Assembly (NCBI GenBank): GCA_945643635.1
Contig: CALZFC010000316.1
Span: 27,501 to 91,500 of the forward strand
Direction: 5' to 3'
Length of the DNA stretch: 64,000 bases
Origin: Allodiplogaster sudhausi
Lineage: Eukaryota; Nematoda; Chromadorea; Rhabditida; Diplogasteridae
Position numbers and translations under genes: made by a program. The notes below the pieces were generated by a model that saw nothing but the letters and a program-made list of their open reading frames with translations, searched no databases and was not told the DNA's origin. Shown here piece after piece: positions 37,004-50,193 of this stretch. Within the stretch, counting starts at the first letter, position 1. Each line of letters starts with the position of its first letter.

Positions 37004-39426
37004 ATGGCCGGCAAGAGCAGGTTTCAACGTATAGTTTATTCGGCTTTAAGTTTAAATCAAGTGGTTTTTTACTTAAGTTCCCTTATTTTAAATTTCTTAA
37101 TTTCCCCTAAAAGTAACAGTTAATTGATCAGCATACAATAGAAATGTCTTGAAGGTATGAGCCAGCCGCTGAGGATCTCAGCAACATCGAATTCGAGACG
37201 AGCGAAGATGTGGACGTTGTGCCGACCTTTGACGGAATGGGACTCAAGTGAGAGCTTTGGAGCATTATCTGTCATAATATTCTTTGATGTTTCGTCTATA
37301 ATTTGACGAATAGAAATGGCATTTGAATGCTATAACTTATAAGAGCGGGCCGCAAAGGACTTGCCACCTTGTTGCAATATAAGAGAGATACCTCCGGAAT
37401 ACTTTTCTAGCGAGCTGCTCATTCGTGGAATCTACTCGTACGGCTTCGAGAAGCCGTCCGCCATCCAGCAACGCGCAATCAAGCCGATCCTCAAGGTGAG
37501 CGAGGAATCTCAAAAACCCGAATGAAATAGGATGCTGAACGTCCTATTTCATTCGGGTTTTTGAGATACAAGTTTAAAAGTCTTCTTGAACGTATTCACT
37601 TTGGGCAAAGTAAAATGACATATATTTTATTCAAGAAGCATGCACAGTATGTATTTGAAATTAGGAATCATATTTAAGAAAAGTATGCAGAAAAAAATAA
37701 ACATATTTATTTGAACGAATTTGTGAATTATATTTAAAAAAAAAAGATTTGAATTGGGGAATTATATTACAAACCATTCATAGTAGATGTTTGAATTTAG
37801 AACTCCCCCAATCTCAAATATGAGAGTAATAATTAGTGTTTTCCTTGCAGGGCCGCGATGTGATCGCGCAGGCTCAGTCCGGAACGGGAAAGACGGCTAC
37901 CTTTTCCATCTCAGTGCTGCAGAGTCTGGACGTACAGGTCCGCGAGACTCAGGCACTCATCCTGTCGCCCACTCGTGAGCTGGCGCAGCAGATTCAGAAG
38001 GTCAGGGTTACTGTAACTATAGGTGGAGGCACAGGTTACGGTACCATGAAGATTGGTACCTAATATGATTGATACTGTAACAGGTCGGGGCCACGGCTAG
38101 GTTACGGTTCCAACCATGACGATTTGTACCGTAATCAGTATGGCTTTACTTTACGAAGGCGATATACAGCGGAAAAGTAGTCTCATTTCTCTATCTTCTT
38201 CATACGAGAGCTTGAGATTGCATCTTGCCAGAGTTCCTTTGTTCTCTACTTCTGTCCATTGTAAATCCATCGCTATCTCATTGTCTGGTGATTTGGGAAA
38301 AGGGCTATGGGTAGGTGGTCCTAGACTCCGGGGGTGGGGCATTCCAACAATGAGTAGAAATATTGCTCTATAAAATTTGGGATTGGAATATCGCACAATG
38401 GCTGCCCGAAATCAGGATGAGTCTACACATTATCGACCGTACTATTTCTTGCATATACAGGTGATCCTGGCTCTGGGCGACTACATGAACGTGCAGTGCC
38501 ACGCTTGCATCGGAGGCACGAACGTGGGCGAGGACATCCGCAAGCTGGACTACGGCCAGCACGTCGTCTCTGGCACGCCCGGACGTGTCTTTGACATGAT
38601 TCGCAGACGGTGAGGAGGAGGAGGGCCAAACCAGCCATGTGTAACATGATGATGCAATGGAGTAGGGAGACAATTCGGTCGATGGGGGTAACCCTGTTGT
38701 TAGTAGTTGTAGGAATAGACTGGAATCATTGCAAATGTGACTCGTTAAGTATAAATTTGTGTTATTTTTCATCAAAAATCACTCAAGGTTGGAGAGTATC
38801 CAGCCAATATGGTGGCAGGGAGACGGGGGAAAAAGGTGCAGTAGATTTGACAGACCCACCCCGAATTTGAGCGTCCGGAAAGCACTACCCCCACCCAATT
38901 TTCGAGTAACATTTAGCCCTTTTTCCTTGAGCAATCTTCGCACTCGCGCCATCAAGCTGCTCGTACTGGACGAAGCGGACGAGATGCTGAACAAGGGATT
39001 CAAGGAGCAGATCTATGACATCTACCGTTATCTCCCGCCAGGCGCTCAGGTTACGATCATTTGAGTGAATGTGGGTGAGTGGGCATTGTTGCTACTAGCT
39101 CTAATTCATTCGTCCTTAAGAGAGGCTACAAGGAAATTTAAAAAAAAGCATTTTTTTAAAGGAAATCATTTCTTTGTGTATTCAATAACATGTCCAATTT
39201 TGCATTCCAGGTTGTCCTTCTGTCGGCCACTCTGCCTCACGAAGTCCTCGAGATGACCTCCAAGTTCATGACCGACCCCATTCGTATTCTTGTCAAGCGT
39301 GATGAACTGACACTGGAAGGTTAGGATTTTGCATATAACGCTCTCTCTCTCTCTGTCTCTCTCTGTCTCTCTCTCTCTCTCTTTTTTATCTCTCTATCTC
39401 TCTCTGTCTGTCTGTCTCTCTGTCTG

Positions 39427-39495
<69 letters not shown>

Positions 39496-39518
39496 TCTCT
39501 CTCTCTCTCTCTCTCTTT

Positions 39519-39562
<44 letters not shown>

Positions 39563-39586
39563 TTTCTGTCTCGCCCTCTCTCTCTG

Positions 39587-39627
<41 letters not shown>

Positions 39628-41211
39628 CTCTGTCTGTCTCTCTCTCTGTCTCTGTCTCTGTCTCTGTCTCTGTCTCTCTCTCTCCTTCCCTTTCCAGGAA
39701 TCAAGCAGTTCTTCGTGGCTGTTGACCGCGAAGAGTGGAAATTCGACACTCTAGTGGATCTCTACGACACACTCACCATCACGCAGGCAGTGCTGTTCTG
39801 CAACACTCGCAGAAAGGTATTTCATGTACTACTTTTTGACGATCACAAAACATTACTATTTAGTATCGTTAATACTACTATTGTTAATATTACTACTACT
39901 ACTATTATTATTAATATTATTTTATTGTAATTTTTATTATTATTTTTGTAAAAAATTCTATTTATCAGCCATTGAAAGTAGAGCAATAAAAAAGAATAAT
40001 AAAATAGAGTAAAATTTCTTTGCAGGTCGACTGGCTGGCCGAGAAGATGAAGGAGGCCAACTTCACCGTGTCTTCCATGCACGGTGACATGGAGCAGAAG
40101 GAACGCGAGCAGGTCATGAAGGTACGGTAGGATTCGTGCCAGGACCATTAGATACGGTAGGCTTCGTGCCAGGACCATTGGATGAAAAGACCGCTACAGT
40201 GTGCAGTCAGTAAATGACTAATTCGGAAAACGGAATGGGTTACAGGGCTTGAGGCCCTGAAGTCAAGGGGGAGACAACAACAGAATTTGTTCGTTATAAT
40301 CACAGTGGGGTTTGGCCAGTGTTTAAATGTTCTCGGAAGAATCCTTCACCGCCAAAAACCGTTAAGGTTCTTTTCCCCTAACCTAACATATACCGAAGAA
40401 TCGGATGATTTCGATTGCTTTCATTCATCTTACGGGATGATCCTAGGTTTTCCAGGGTAATGTTTCGAGAGAATACCCATTTAATCACTGGGCATGGTTC
40501 CGGGAAGGCCAATAATCTGGGTGGATCTACAAAACGGGAAAAATTAAACCCTGAATATATTCTTATTCTTTTTCACCACTAAATTCCTTGAATATTCAGG
40601 ACTTCCGTGCCGGGCAGTCTCGTGTGCTCATCTCCACTGATGTGTGGGCCCGTGGTCTCGATGTCCCTCAAGTGTCCCTGGTGAGTTTTGCAGATTTGAT
40701 GAGTGTGAAGTGGTTCAAAAGACGTGAAAAAAGAATGAAAGAAATGATTCTAAAAACTTGGGAATATAGTTAGCAAGATAGGAATTGATCGGTGAAACAA
40801 AATAATATGACGAGTATATAGTAAAAATAATAGTTAAGAGTAAAAAAAAGAATACATTTCATATACCCAGGTCATCAACTACGATCTCCCGAACAGTCGT
40901 GAATTGTACATTCATCGCATTGGACGTTCAGGTCGCTTCGGACGCAAGGCAAGTTTTTTTTTAAATTATATTTTTGAAAATTACAATAAAAACAATGGAA
41001 AAGTAAATATGCCAAATGATAAAACGTGCGAATCTTTTTCAATCAAAATATTTTAAGCACAATAAAAAAAAGTTTTAATACGGAATCCGATTTGCAGGGT
41101 GTCGCCATCAACTTTGTCAAGTCGGACGACGTGCGCATTCTTCGTGACATTGAGCAGTACTACTCGACACAGATTGACGAGATGCCCATGAACATTGGAG
41201 ACATGATCTGA
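37004..41211 (+). CDS. EIF4A3: eIF4A3, DEAD-box helicase of the exon junction complex
   Basis: Exons 37004-37020, 37155-37247, 37411-37495, 37851-38000, 38461-38609, 38932-39049, 39211-39319, 39698-39816, 40026-40121, 40600-40680, 40871-40948, 41098-41211; 402 residues. The protein is an ATP-dependent RNA clamp, core of the exon junction complex deposited upstream of spliced junctions. Motifs in order: Q motif [21 protein letters not shown] (Walker A), [66 protein letters not shown]. The N-terminus ([20 protein letters not shown]) and the end [19 protein letters not shown] are eIF4A3-specific rather than eIF4A1/2. The first coding exon is only 17 nt, supported by phase and an AG 2 nt before the ATG. 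The intron after 40948 uses a GC donor. Confidence 0.96.
37507..37567. repeat. 26-bp perfect hairpin just after an eIF4A3 donor
   Basis: Arms 37507-37532 and 37542-37567 are exact inverse complements with a 9-nt loop (tgctgaacg). The hairpin begins 11 nt after the exon end at 37495. Confidence 0.95.
39335..39685. repeat. (CT)n tract in an eIF4A3 intron
   Basis: Some 350 bases of ctctct with tgtctg and ttt interruptions ending at the acceptor; doubles as a polypyrimidine tract. Confidence 0.9.
40123..40182 (+). repeat. 30-bp tandem duplication starting at an eIF4A3 donor
   Basis: Two copies (three differences) of a unit beginning tacggtagg at the second base of the donor after exon 40026-40121. 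Confidence 0.9.
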
Positions 41212-42721
41212 GGGGAAGAGTCCAAGCATGCACCCCCCCCCCCTTCAAAGAGGGGTCTAACTCTTGTCACGAACAGAAGGAGTGGATACAGTACCCCCCA
41301 CCCCAATCTAATTATTGAAAACACATTTCTCCTGTATACTAATTGTAAGCACAACAATTCTTCTATTACAGAAGTTGACTTTTCTCTCATCAGTCCAACA
41401 TGTTCTACTTTTCTCTGTTGCACTTCTCTTTTCGTCTTCTTTGTTTCCGCCAGGGAAAAAAAGTACTGTCGATTCTACAGACCCACCCTTATTTTGGGTC
41501 TTCCCAAAGCCCTGCCCCACCATGTTTTTGAGGAATAGTTAGACAAAAAAAACAGCTAACCCACCCTGGTTTCCGCGGCCAAATAACTCATTCCCCACCC
41601 TATTCTTTTGGTCCTCGACAGTGACTTTTATTCCCTGGTTTCCGCTCTTGAGAATTGATCCTCACTTTGCAACACACTTGTAGTTCTGTTCTCCGTTACA
41701 TCAGGATTGGATTTGCAACAAGTACAGGATGTTTACGTTTCAGAGCGAAATTTTTTACACTTTTGTTATTTCTTCGCTTTGACGATCACAAAACAATGTC
41801 GAGATCGAATTAACTCAGTCTGATATTCATTGTTTTTTTTCCCCGTTTCTTTAATCGTGCTCTCCTAGACGAGCCTGGCAATTGTTGACACCTCGTTGTT
41901 GTTCCATAACTTTTGCCAAGTTTTCGACGACATCTCCAGCTGTCTCCGAATGTTTCTTCTCATCCTCGTTCTTGTCAGGCATAAAGGCAACGCACGTTAA
42001 GAATGTTTGTAATGCCGATTTGCCATTGGTGGACAGATCCAGGAGATTATACTTTTTTTTTGTTAATGCTCGCCGCTGTTATCGAGCGGGATAAAATAGC
42101 TGCGGAAGTAGTCATCCTCTGTAGCGTATGAATGTTTCGTTGGCATGCACATGGCCAGATTAATAATCTAGGCATGGGAAAGGAAACCTGGGAAAGTTGC
42201 GAGAAATGCTAAACACCCTTGTAGTTGCGTAGAAAAATAGTTGACATTTTAAAGTTTTTTTTTCTATTTTAAAGCAGTTGGCGACATGGTTTGATGGAGT
42301 AGTCGTAATTTTTTTTTCTATACGGGTGCATTCCGCCCTTTTTGTCAAACACGGGTGAATTGCCTTCATTGCGTGCTTTCTATCGGCGGCAGACAAATGC
42401 ACGATGCCTAAATCGTGGTTAAGTTCTGTTTGAAATCTTAAATTGAGTTGTGTTGCCGAGACCAGTCGATATCGTGTTCGCTGGGAGTGTGATTTCTCCG
42501 CTCTGTTTTGGAAACCAGTTGTCCAAATTGACTGGGCCGTGGGCCGTGTTTTGGCATGCCTCCAAAATAGATGCCGTCTCACGAGATGTTGTGTTGAGAG
42601 AATTAGAGTGAAAGAGAGATGTTTTCGCCAACCTCCCAAGTCCTAACATTTTGTCAACCATACCTCCTTAGATTCTGAACAGCATGTGCAATACCAAACC
42701 TTTCTCTGTTCTCTCGCTCTA

Positions 42722-42765
<44 letters not shown>

Positions 42766-43864
42766 CCCATCTTTTCATTATATCTTATGCCACATGCAAT
42801 GGTTTTTTTGCGGTTCTGGATCGGTTAATATCGTTATCCGATCTCAATATAATGCTCCGACAACAGTGGTCGCCACTTCCAATGCGCGCATGCCCAACAA
42901 CCCATTTGTTTCATCTGCATCTCTCTCAGTCTTCCTCTGTCAGCTTTCTTTCTTTCTTTCTTTCTCTCTTTTTTCTTTCTTTTTTTTCTTTCTTTCTTTC
43001 TTCTCTCCCTCAATCTCTCGTCTGCTTTCTCTATTCCTCTCTCCCAGCTCATCTCGTCGCCTTTCCCCATTCTCTCATCCTTTATTTTCCCGCCAGCACA
43101 AGTCGCTTTCCGGAGGGCCCAATAACTATTCGCATCGATTCTCTCTGCATACGAAATGTTCTGTGCCTGTCTAGCTCGATCTTCACCAAATGGAAGAAAA
43201 GCGCAATTTGTTTTATTCCGTTCTATGAGTGAGATGACTTTAAATAATAAAAAAACGCACATTTCTTGCCATCTGTGAAGGCGTTGAATTATACAAAATG
43301 GCAGAAAGTTGAAGGATAATGTAGTATCTGGGAAAAAGCACCTGGGAAAAGGAGTTGTCTACCTTAAAAGCATAACGGAAAAGGCCAAAACGGCCTTATT
43401 GCAAAACGAGTCCTCATCCAAGGGGCCTAAATGATTTGATGGTCTACCATATCGGCATTACCATATCCTCCCTGCGTTATACAATATGTTGCGCGCTGAT
43501 TATTGCTTGCTTGTGTTTCTACCCGTGTTGTGTTCCGATTCTCTCCTGACTATCTCTGTTTCTCTGTCTCTCTCTCTCTCTCTCTCTACGTCTCCCTTTC
43601 TGTCTATCTCTCTCCTTCATTCTCTCTCTCACCTCTCTTATTCAGTTCGTCCAGATGATGACATGAGCCTTGCCTCTTGCCACTGGTCGCCAGGCACAAG
43701 CTAAGAAAACAAGGTCTTAGTTTTCGTATCATTAAAAGAATACTTAACTCATTACTATTATCCATTATCAATAAATCGGAGAATTATTATTATTTCTCAA
43801 GGTTTTAATAATACACGGAAGTCCTAATTGAAAATGCTTTTTCTCTAGAGCGAGACGTTCCGCA
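41212..43864. other. eIF4A3 3' region and intergenic spacer
   Basis: 2.65 kb without a supported exon. Holds a polyC run near 41232, CT tracts at 42720-42765, 42935-43010 and 43565-43640, and otherwise AT-rich sequence. The promoter of the palmitoyltransferase gene should lie at its right end. Confidence 0.5.
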
Positions 43865-45902
43865 ATGGGCAGCGAGAAGACACAGTGCTGTGGCCAGTCG
43901 TGGTGCGTGAAAGATCCATGCGGCATAGTATGCGCGGCCATCACGTGGTTAGACCCCTTTTCACGTCCTAGACCCCTTTCCACGTCTTTGACCCCTTTTC
44001 ACGTCTTAGACCCCTTTCCACGTCTTAGACCCCTTTCCACGTCTTAGACCCCTTTCCACGTCTTAGACCCCTTTCCACGTCTTTGACCCCTTTTCACGTC
44101 TTAGACCCCTTTTCACGTCTTAGACCCCTTTCCACGTCTTAGACCCCTTTCCACGTCTTAGACCCCTTTCCACGTCTTTGACCCCTTTTCACGTCTTAGA
44201 CCCCTTTCCACGTCTTAGACCCCTTTCCACGTCTTTGACCCCTTTCCACGTCTTTGACCCCTTTCCACGTCTTTGACCCCTTTCCACGTCTTTGACCCCT
44301 TTCCACGTCTTTGACCCCTTTCCACGTCTTTGACCCCTTTCCACGTCTTTGACCCCTTTTCACGTCTTTGACCCCTTTTCACGTCTTTGACCCCTTTTCA
44401 CGTCTTAGACCCCTTTCCACGTCTTTGACCCCTTTCCACGTCTTTGACCCCTTTCCACGTCTTAGACCCCTTTCCACGTCTCTGACCCCTTTCCACGTCT
44501 TTTACCCCTTTCCACGTCTTAGACCCCTTTCCACGTCTCACAAAGGTGCCTTCTATTTCAAGTTTCTGTGCCTTCGCGAAGGCACCTAACACGCTGATTT
44601 TGGCGGTCAAATTCAGTTTCTACCCACCCCTCGTATTCCCGGCCATAAGGTGGACAACGGCTATTTATTCCAAGGACCCCGCTAAATCGGGCCTTTTCAC
44701 CCCCTCTTACCAACCCTCACCCGGTTGTAGTTTAGTTTTGAATAGAGAATTATAGAAATTGTAGTTTTAATATGAATATGATGACAGAATTATAGATTTT
44801 GAAGAAGAAGAAGAAAAACAAGCTTAACCGGCGATAGCCGCTAAAAAAAATGGAGAAAAAGCAAAAAAGAAAAGAAGAAAAATCTGCTGCAGGTTCCTGG
44901 TACTCTACGGCGAGGTATGCGTGCTGTCCGTGATGATGTGGGACTGGCGCGAGCACTCCCTCCACCAGACAGTCAACTTTCTGCTCTTCCAATCATTCGC
45001 CATCCTCGCACTCATGTCGCATCTCAAGGTGAGAAGGAATGGGCTGCACTTGAGTGTAGTGTCTTCAGATGCCCCCGCCAGAGACATCTGCTCGAATCAA
45101 TTCAGAAGTTAACTTTCGTTTTGGAAAAAGGGCTAAGAAAGAGGCTTAAGCCATGGTGTTGATGTTTTAAGATGCTAGCTCTCTTTCTCGCTCTCATTCT
45201 CTCTCTCTCTCTGACATCAGTGATTGCAGACCATGCTGACTGATCCAGGCGCGGTTCCGAAGGGAATGCTCACAGATGATGTACTGGAGAGACTTCAGAA
45301 TGTCACTACTGAGGCAAGCCCTGGGATATTCATTTTGTACAGGGAAATAAGCAGCAGTCGACTGCTTCAGAAAACATGGTGGGGTATTGGGTTTGGGGCC
45401 CTCAAACCATGGTCTGTAAAGTTAAACACTGAATATATGAGTAAAAATTTGTTAATATTGCTCCGGGAAGGCCCAAAATCAGGCTGGGTACTTAAATGGA
45501 CTATGCCTTTATAACTCTGTTACTTTACAAAAGTGCCGAGACCTGGGGGGAGGGAGACATTACAAAAGGGTTTCAAATCCAATTATTCGGCACATTCTGC
45601 CCAGTCTGAGAGAGGGTCTCAGAGCAAGTCAGTCGCATCAATCCCCTCCATTCCTTTTTCTGCTCACTACCATTCTGAGACCTTTCGCTGGAATGGATAA
45701 TCCAATCCGAATGAATCCCTCCTCTTAAGGTGATCTACAAGTGCCAGAAGTGCTGTAGCTTGAAGCCGGAACGTGCACATCATTGCTCCGTTTGTGAGAG
45801 GTTAGGTGGCCATCCCTCTTTTGCTGTCTCGCTCTCCTATCACTCTCCTTCACTCACTCTCTCTCTCTTTCTCATTCTCTTTCTATCTTTCTGTCTTTCT
45901 CA

Positions 45903-45943
<41 letters not shown>

Positions 45944-45992
45944 TTCTCACTTCCCTCTTCTTTATTTCCCTTCTGCATCCTCTCTCTCTCTT

Positions 45993-46078
<86 letters not shown>

Positions 46079-47480
46079 ACCACTCTCTTTCTTTTAGATG
46101 CATCCGTCGCATGGACCATCACTGTCCCTGGGTGAACAATTGCGTGGGAGAAGGCAATCAGAAGTATTTTGTACTCTTCACGGTATGTCCTTTTATATGT
46201 GAAGTTTGAAGGGAGCGGAAATCTAGATTTAAATTTGGCGCTCTTTTGTTCAAGAATCGACAAGAAAATTGACGAGCCCACTCTCATTAGGAATTATTAC
46301 AATTATTCACAAAATTGTAGCAGATAATGTTCATTTTCAGTATGTCTTATTCATTTATAACATTCAATTTTAATAAAAAAATTTTAAAATAAATATTTAT
46401 TATCTCCTTACAATTAATAATATTCAATTTGAATAGATTTTCTTTTTGTTCAGATGTACATTGCTCTTCTGTCGGCCCACGCTCTGTACTGGGGAGTGTG
46501 GCAGTTCGTGCAGTGTGTGAATGATGACTGGAAGACTTGCTCGCCCTTTGGACCCCCTGCCACCACTCTTCTTCTGGTGGGGGGGGGGGTTTATACACTT
46601 ACTCTTTGCTAAATATATTCAACATCTGAAATATAATATACTCTAATTTATGTTTAATATATATATATATATATTATATATATATATATATATTTATAAG
46701 GATACAGACATGTCTCTAGACCCCCTGGGATGGGGCATGCCATCGTTTAACTTTTACCTAAAGTAATGAACTTGGATGGGGCAGAATGGCGGCCCAAGAT
46801 CAATGTGGATCGATGAAAATATTTCTTGCCTTGTTGAGATCTTCCTGCTCTTCGAGGGAGTTCTCTTCGCCATCTTCACTTGTGTCATGTTCGGCACGCA
46901 AGTCTCGAGTATTTGCTCGGATGAAACGGCCGTTGAGAGCCTCAAAAGTAGCAGGTGGCGATACTTCTGCCTTTTTGTTTAAAGCTGAATTGAGGCCCGT
47001 AATATACTTTTAAATTTAAAAAAAAATTGTTTTTTTTTTTTTTAAATTAGTATTAAAAAACAGTGAATTTCAGCATAACTAGTGTAAAAAAAATATTTTT
47101 TTTGCATATCGTTTTTTTTTATCTAAATAAAAGTGCGTCCCATGTATTTAAATATATAAAGAGTATATTATTTTACTTCATAATTTGTTTACTTTGCAGA
47201 GGCGACACGGGCCATGAACGGAGACAGGGGTGGAAGAATCTTCAGCTTATATTTGGAGGGCCCTTCTCTATCAGGCTAGTGCCTCAAGGACATCTCTGAT
47301 ACCGAGTGTTTTTGATCTTCTTTTGTTTAAGCACTGCATTACATTTTCACTGATTTCCTCAATTTCTTTTGAGAATGGAAAAAAGAAGACTTACTTTTAA
47401 TTGTATTTTGCTACTTCAGATGGCTGAATCCACTGGTAGCTCCATACGTTAGCAGGCCCAGCTTTGAGTACTCTGTCTAG
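43865..47480 (+). CDS. DHHC-type palmitoyltransferase, ZDHHC3/ZDHHC7 group
   Basis: Exons 43865-43947, 44893-45028, 45230-45313, 45730-45800, 46098-46182, 46454-46576, 46839-46954, 47200-47274, 47420-47480; 277 residues. Such enzymes S-acylate cysteines of membrane proteins, usually at the Golgi. Seen: [20 protein letters not shown] (TM1), a second TM in the second exon, [13 protein letters not shown], the cysteine-rich domain [20 protein letters not shown] then [20 protein letters not shown] with the catalytic DHHC, two further TMs, [18 protein letters not shown] (the TTxE-like region) and the tail [17 protein letters not shown]. All match the ZDHHC3/7 layout; the cytosolic N-terminus is shorter than in vertebrates. 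Two introns (after 45313 and 47274) use GC donors. An acceptor AG lies 16 nt before the ATG. Confidence 0.94.
43942..44538 (+). repeat. 19-bp satellite seeded by the palmitoyltransferase exon 1 donor
   Basis: About 31 copies of cacgtcttagacccctttc and close variants. The first copy is the exon 1 end plus donor itself (cacgtggttagacccctttt), so the array runs directly out of the splice site into the intron. Confidence 0.93.
45830..46095. repeat. (CT)n tract before the DHHC exon
   Basis: Pyrimidine tract filling the intron 45801-46097 and merging with the acceptor. Confidence 0.9.
46655..46697. repeat. (TA)n microsatellite
   Basis: Alternating ta run in the intron after exon 46454-46576. Confidence 0.9.
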
Positions 47481-48629
47481 TGTTGTCGGCAGTCTCAGAG
47501 AAGAAAAGGGTGGTCCGAGGCCCCCAGCCAGAAGTGGGTGTGGGTTAGACCCCCGAGTGGCCTCGAAAATGGGGACTGCCTCAGGCTATCCCCAGCAACT
47601 TCCATTTTATTTGTGTCGTTTAAAGTTTTTAAGAGCTTAACATTCAATTCTTCCCCGTTCCGTTACTGCTTTCTTTTTTTAACCGCTCATCCTTTTTACT
47701 AAATTTTACGGTGCGTGAAGCTTAAAGATTACTGTGTAATAGGATAATGTGAAGATATAAGTACATCGAATTCATCTCGTAGTCAATACTTTTGAAATCT
47801 CTCTCTTTCTCTCACATTTTGTTTCATACTTGTCCCTTTCCCTATACGTTTTAACTATCCTACCATTCTGTTTGTTGCTTCACCATTGCCAAACTCCTCT
47901 CATTTCTGTAAGACTTGAATCGCGTTAATTATGAGTACTACCACTTGCAACGAGCATTATATATATCTTTGTTTATTCATGTACTAGGAGTACAGTAATA
48001 TATCAAAGGATCTTTATATTCTTCGTAGAGTCAACGCAAGGCTATTGTCCTCTAATATAGCAGTCAGAATTCCCTATCTCTGTGTTTGTTCTTTTTTTTT
48101 CTGTCAACTGTCTTGTCAAAGTGAACCCTCCGTATGTGATAGCTAACCCACTTCAAAGGCAAAAAGACAAAGGATGGTTCTTCAGCCATAGTTTTGACTA
48201 TAACTTATGGGTTCAATCGTGTTATCTCTCCATTTTTAGACTTTCATTCATGCACATTAATTTTGCGGCCAAGATGTAATTTTTCTCTTCCCTCTCGTTT
48301 GATTACTGCGTAGGAGCTAAGTTTGTTAATTGATGTGCTGCAGCTAAAGATAAAGGGCTTTCCATTCTATATTTTCGTTCAAGATTGATTATATGACTGG
48401 AAAGTGTGTGGAATGAATCACCGGAGAAATTGTATTTATCAGTTTTTATTATGTTAATCGGTGATTGGGCAGAGAAAGTACCGTTCTTTCCGAATTACCA
48501 TAGTCTCAGAAGATGTTGACATCCTGATCAAATCAGGATGTCAAAATCTCCTGGGACTGTTAATTCGGCAAAGAACGCTACTAATGCCATTCTTCCTAAG
48601 CGATTGCAGCGTGAGCGGCTGTCTCCGAT
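47481..48629. other. Spacer between the palmitoyltransferase and GPAA1 genes
   Basis: 1.15 kb, T-rich, no exon supported. A 13-bp hairpin (48516-48544) and an acceptor-like gattgcag at 48602-48609 precede the GPAA1 start. Confidence 0.5.
48516..48544. repeat. 13-bp perfect hairpin upstream of GPAA1
   Basis: Arms ttgacatcctgat and atcaggatgtcaa separated by 3 nt. Confidence 0.9.
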
Positions 48630-49075
48630 ATGACGACGGAAGATGCGCCGTCCACTGCAATCAAGGACCTCGACTTCCCCGAGAGGACGCCAGCTCTCAT
48701 ACGGAAAGCGTGTGCCCGACCCGCTACCGTAGCCCTCCTTATGGTTGTCGCTGCCATCTACTACGGTAGTTGAACATATTCTTAAAAAGTGCCCCTTCCC
48801 TCGAGATATAGATAGGTGGATAACTATTCACTATTAGAACCCCCAAACCCATGTTAACCTAGCTGTTCTTTAAAATTGTCAAAAAATAGTATTTAAAAAA
48901 TAATGTTATCTCGTCACAGGAAGCGAGATCTTGACCGTTGAGCGCGCGGAGTACACAAGAATCTCGGAACATGCACTCATGCCGGGTTAGGAATTTTCAG
49001 AATGTATTTCTGTGTCCTCTCTGCATCTCTCAACTCTCTCTCTCTCTCTACGTCTCCCTTTCTCTTCTGTGAACT

Positions 49076-49129
<54 letters not shown>

Positions 49130-49156
49130 CGTCTCCTTTCTCTTCTGTCCTCCCTC

Positions 49157-49201
<45 letters not shown>

Positions 49202-50162
49202 TCACTGCTCTTATTTCTAGGAATCGTGCTACCCCAGTTCAACCAACAAGCAGAAGAGAGTCGTTTTCTCCAAGGAGCACGTCAGGCAGAGAAGTAAGCC
49301 TGTCTTTTTTTGTCCTACATTTCATTCAGTCTTGATTATGAGAATCCTTTTCTTGTAAGAAGTCGTTGCTCAATTTAAATTTAATGAATTTTACTTTTTT
49401 TTTCAGAAAAAAGTTTAGAATTAAATGTTTGCCTTACAATTCATTCTGTCTTAATTGTGAGAATCATTTTCTTGCAAGGAGTCGTTGTTCAATTTAAATT
49501 TAATGCATTTTACTTTTTTCAGAAAGAATTTCCGAAGTAAATTTTAGAAAGAACATCCTGGTCGACTTCATCGTCGCAGAGCTAGAAGCGCATGCAATCG
49601 AGGCAAGCGAACATCTCTGGAAACGTTCGTCACTCTTCTCGGTTAGTTGTTGTAGTTGGCTTTAGTTAATCTACTAATATAAATTTTAAAATATAATTAA
49701 TAAAAATATATATATATTAAAATTATACGTGGCATGTACAATTTAACCAAGAGCGGATGAGCTTTTTTTCACGATTACTGTAGAGTATATCATAGACAAC
49801 TTTGAGTGCTGCGCAATAATAGGAGCATTTCCTCAGGGTTATTGGGGATGTTGAAGAGAGATTTAGAGAGATAATGGGAGAGAGAGAGTGCCAGCGAAAG
49901 AGTGAGAGAGAGAGAGAGAGAAAGAGGGATAGAGAGAGGAAGAGAGAGAGAGAAATAGAGATAGAGAGAGAAAGATAATAGACAGAGTGAGAGAGAGAGA
50001 GAAAGAGAGACGCTTTTCCAGAACATGACTGGCCGCTCTGCCGTTGCCGTGGTCCGTGCCGAACGCGCATCTGGCGCCGAGTCCATGGCCGTCTTTGTCC
50101 GGCTGCAGGATACGCGCGCCGTCTCAATGGCAATGGCACTCGCAGTTCATGCAAGAGGTCAG

Positions 50163-50193
<31 letters not shown>

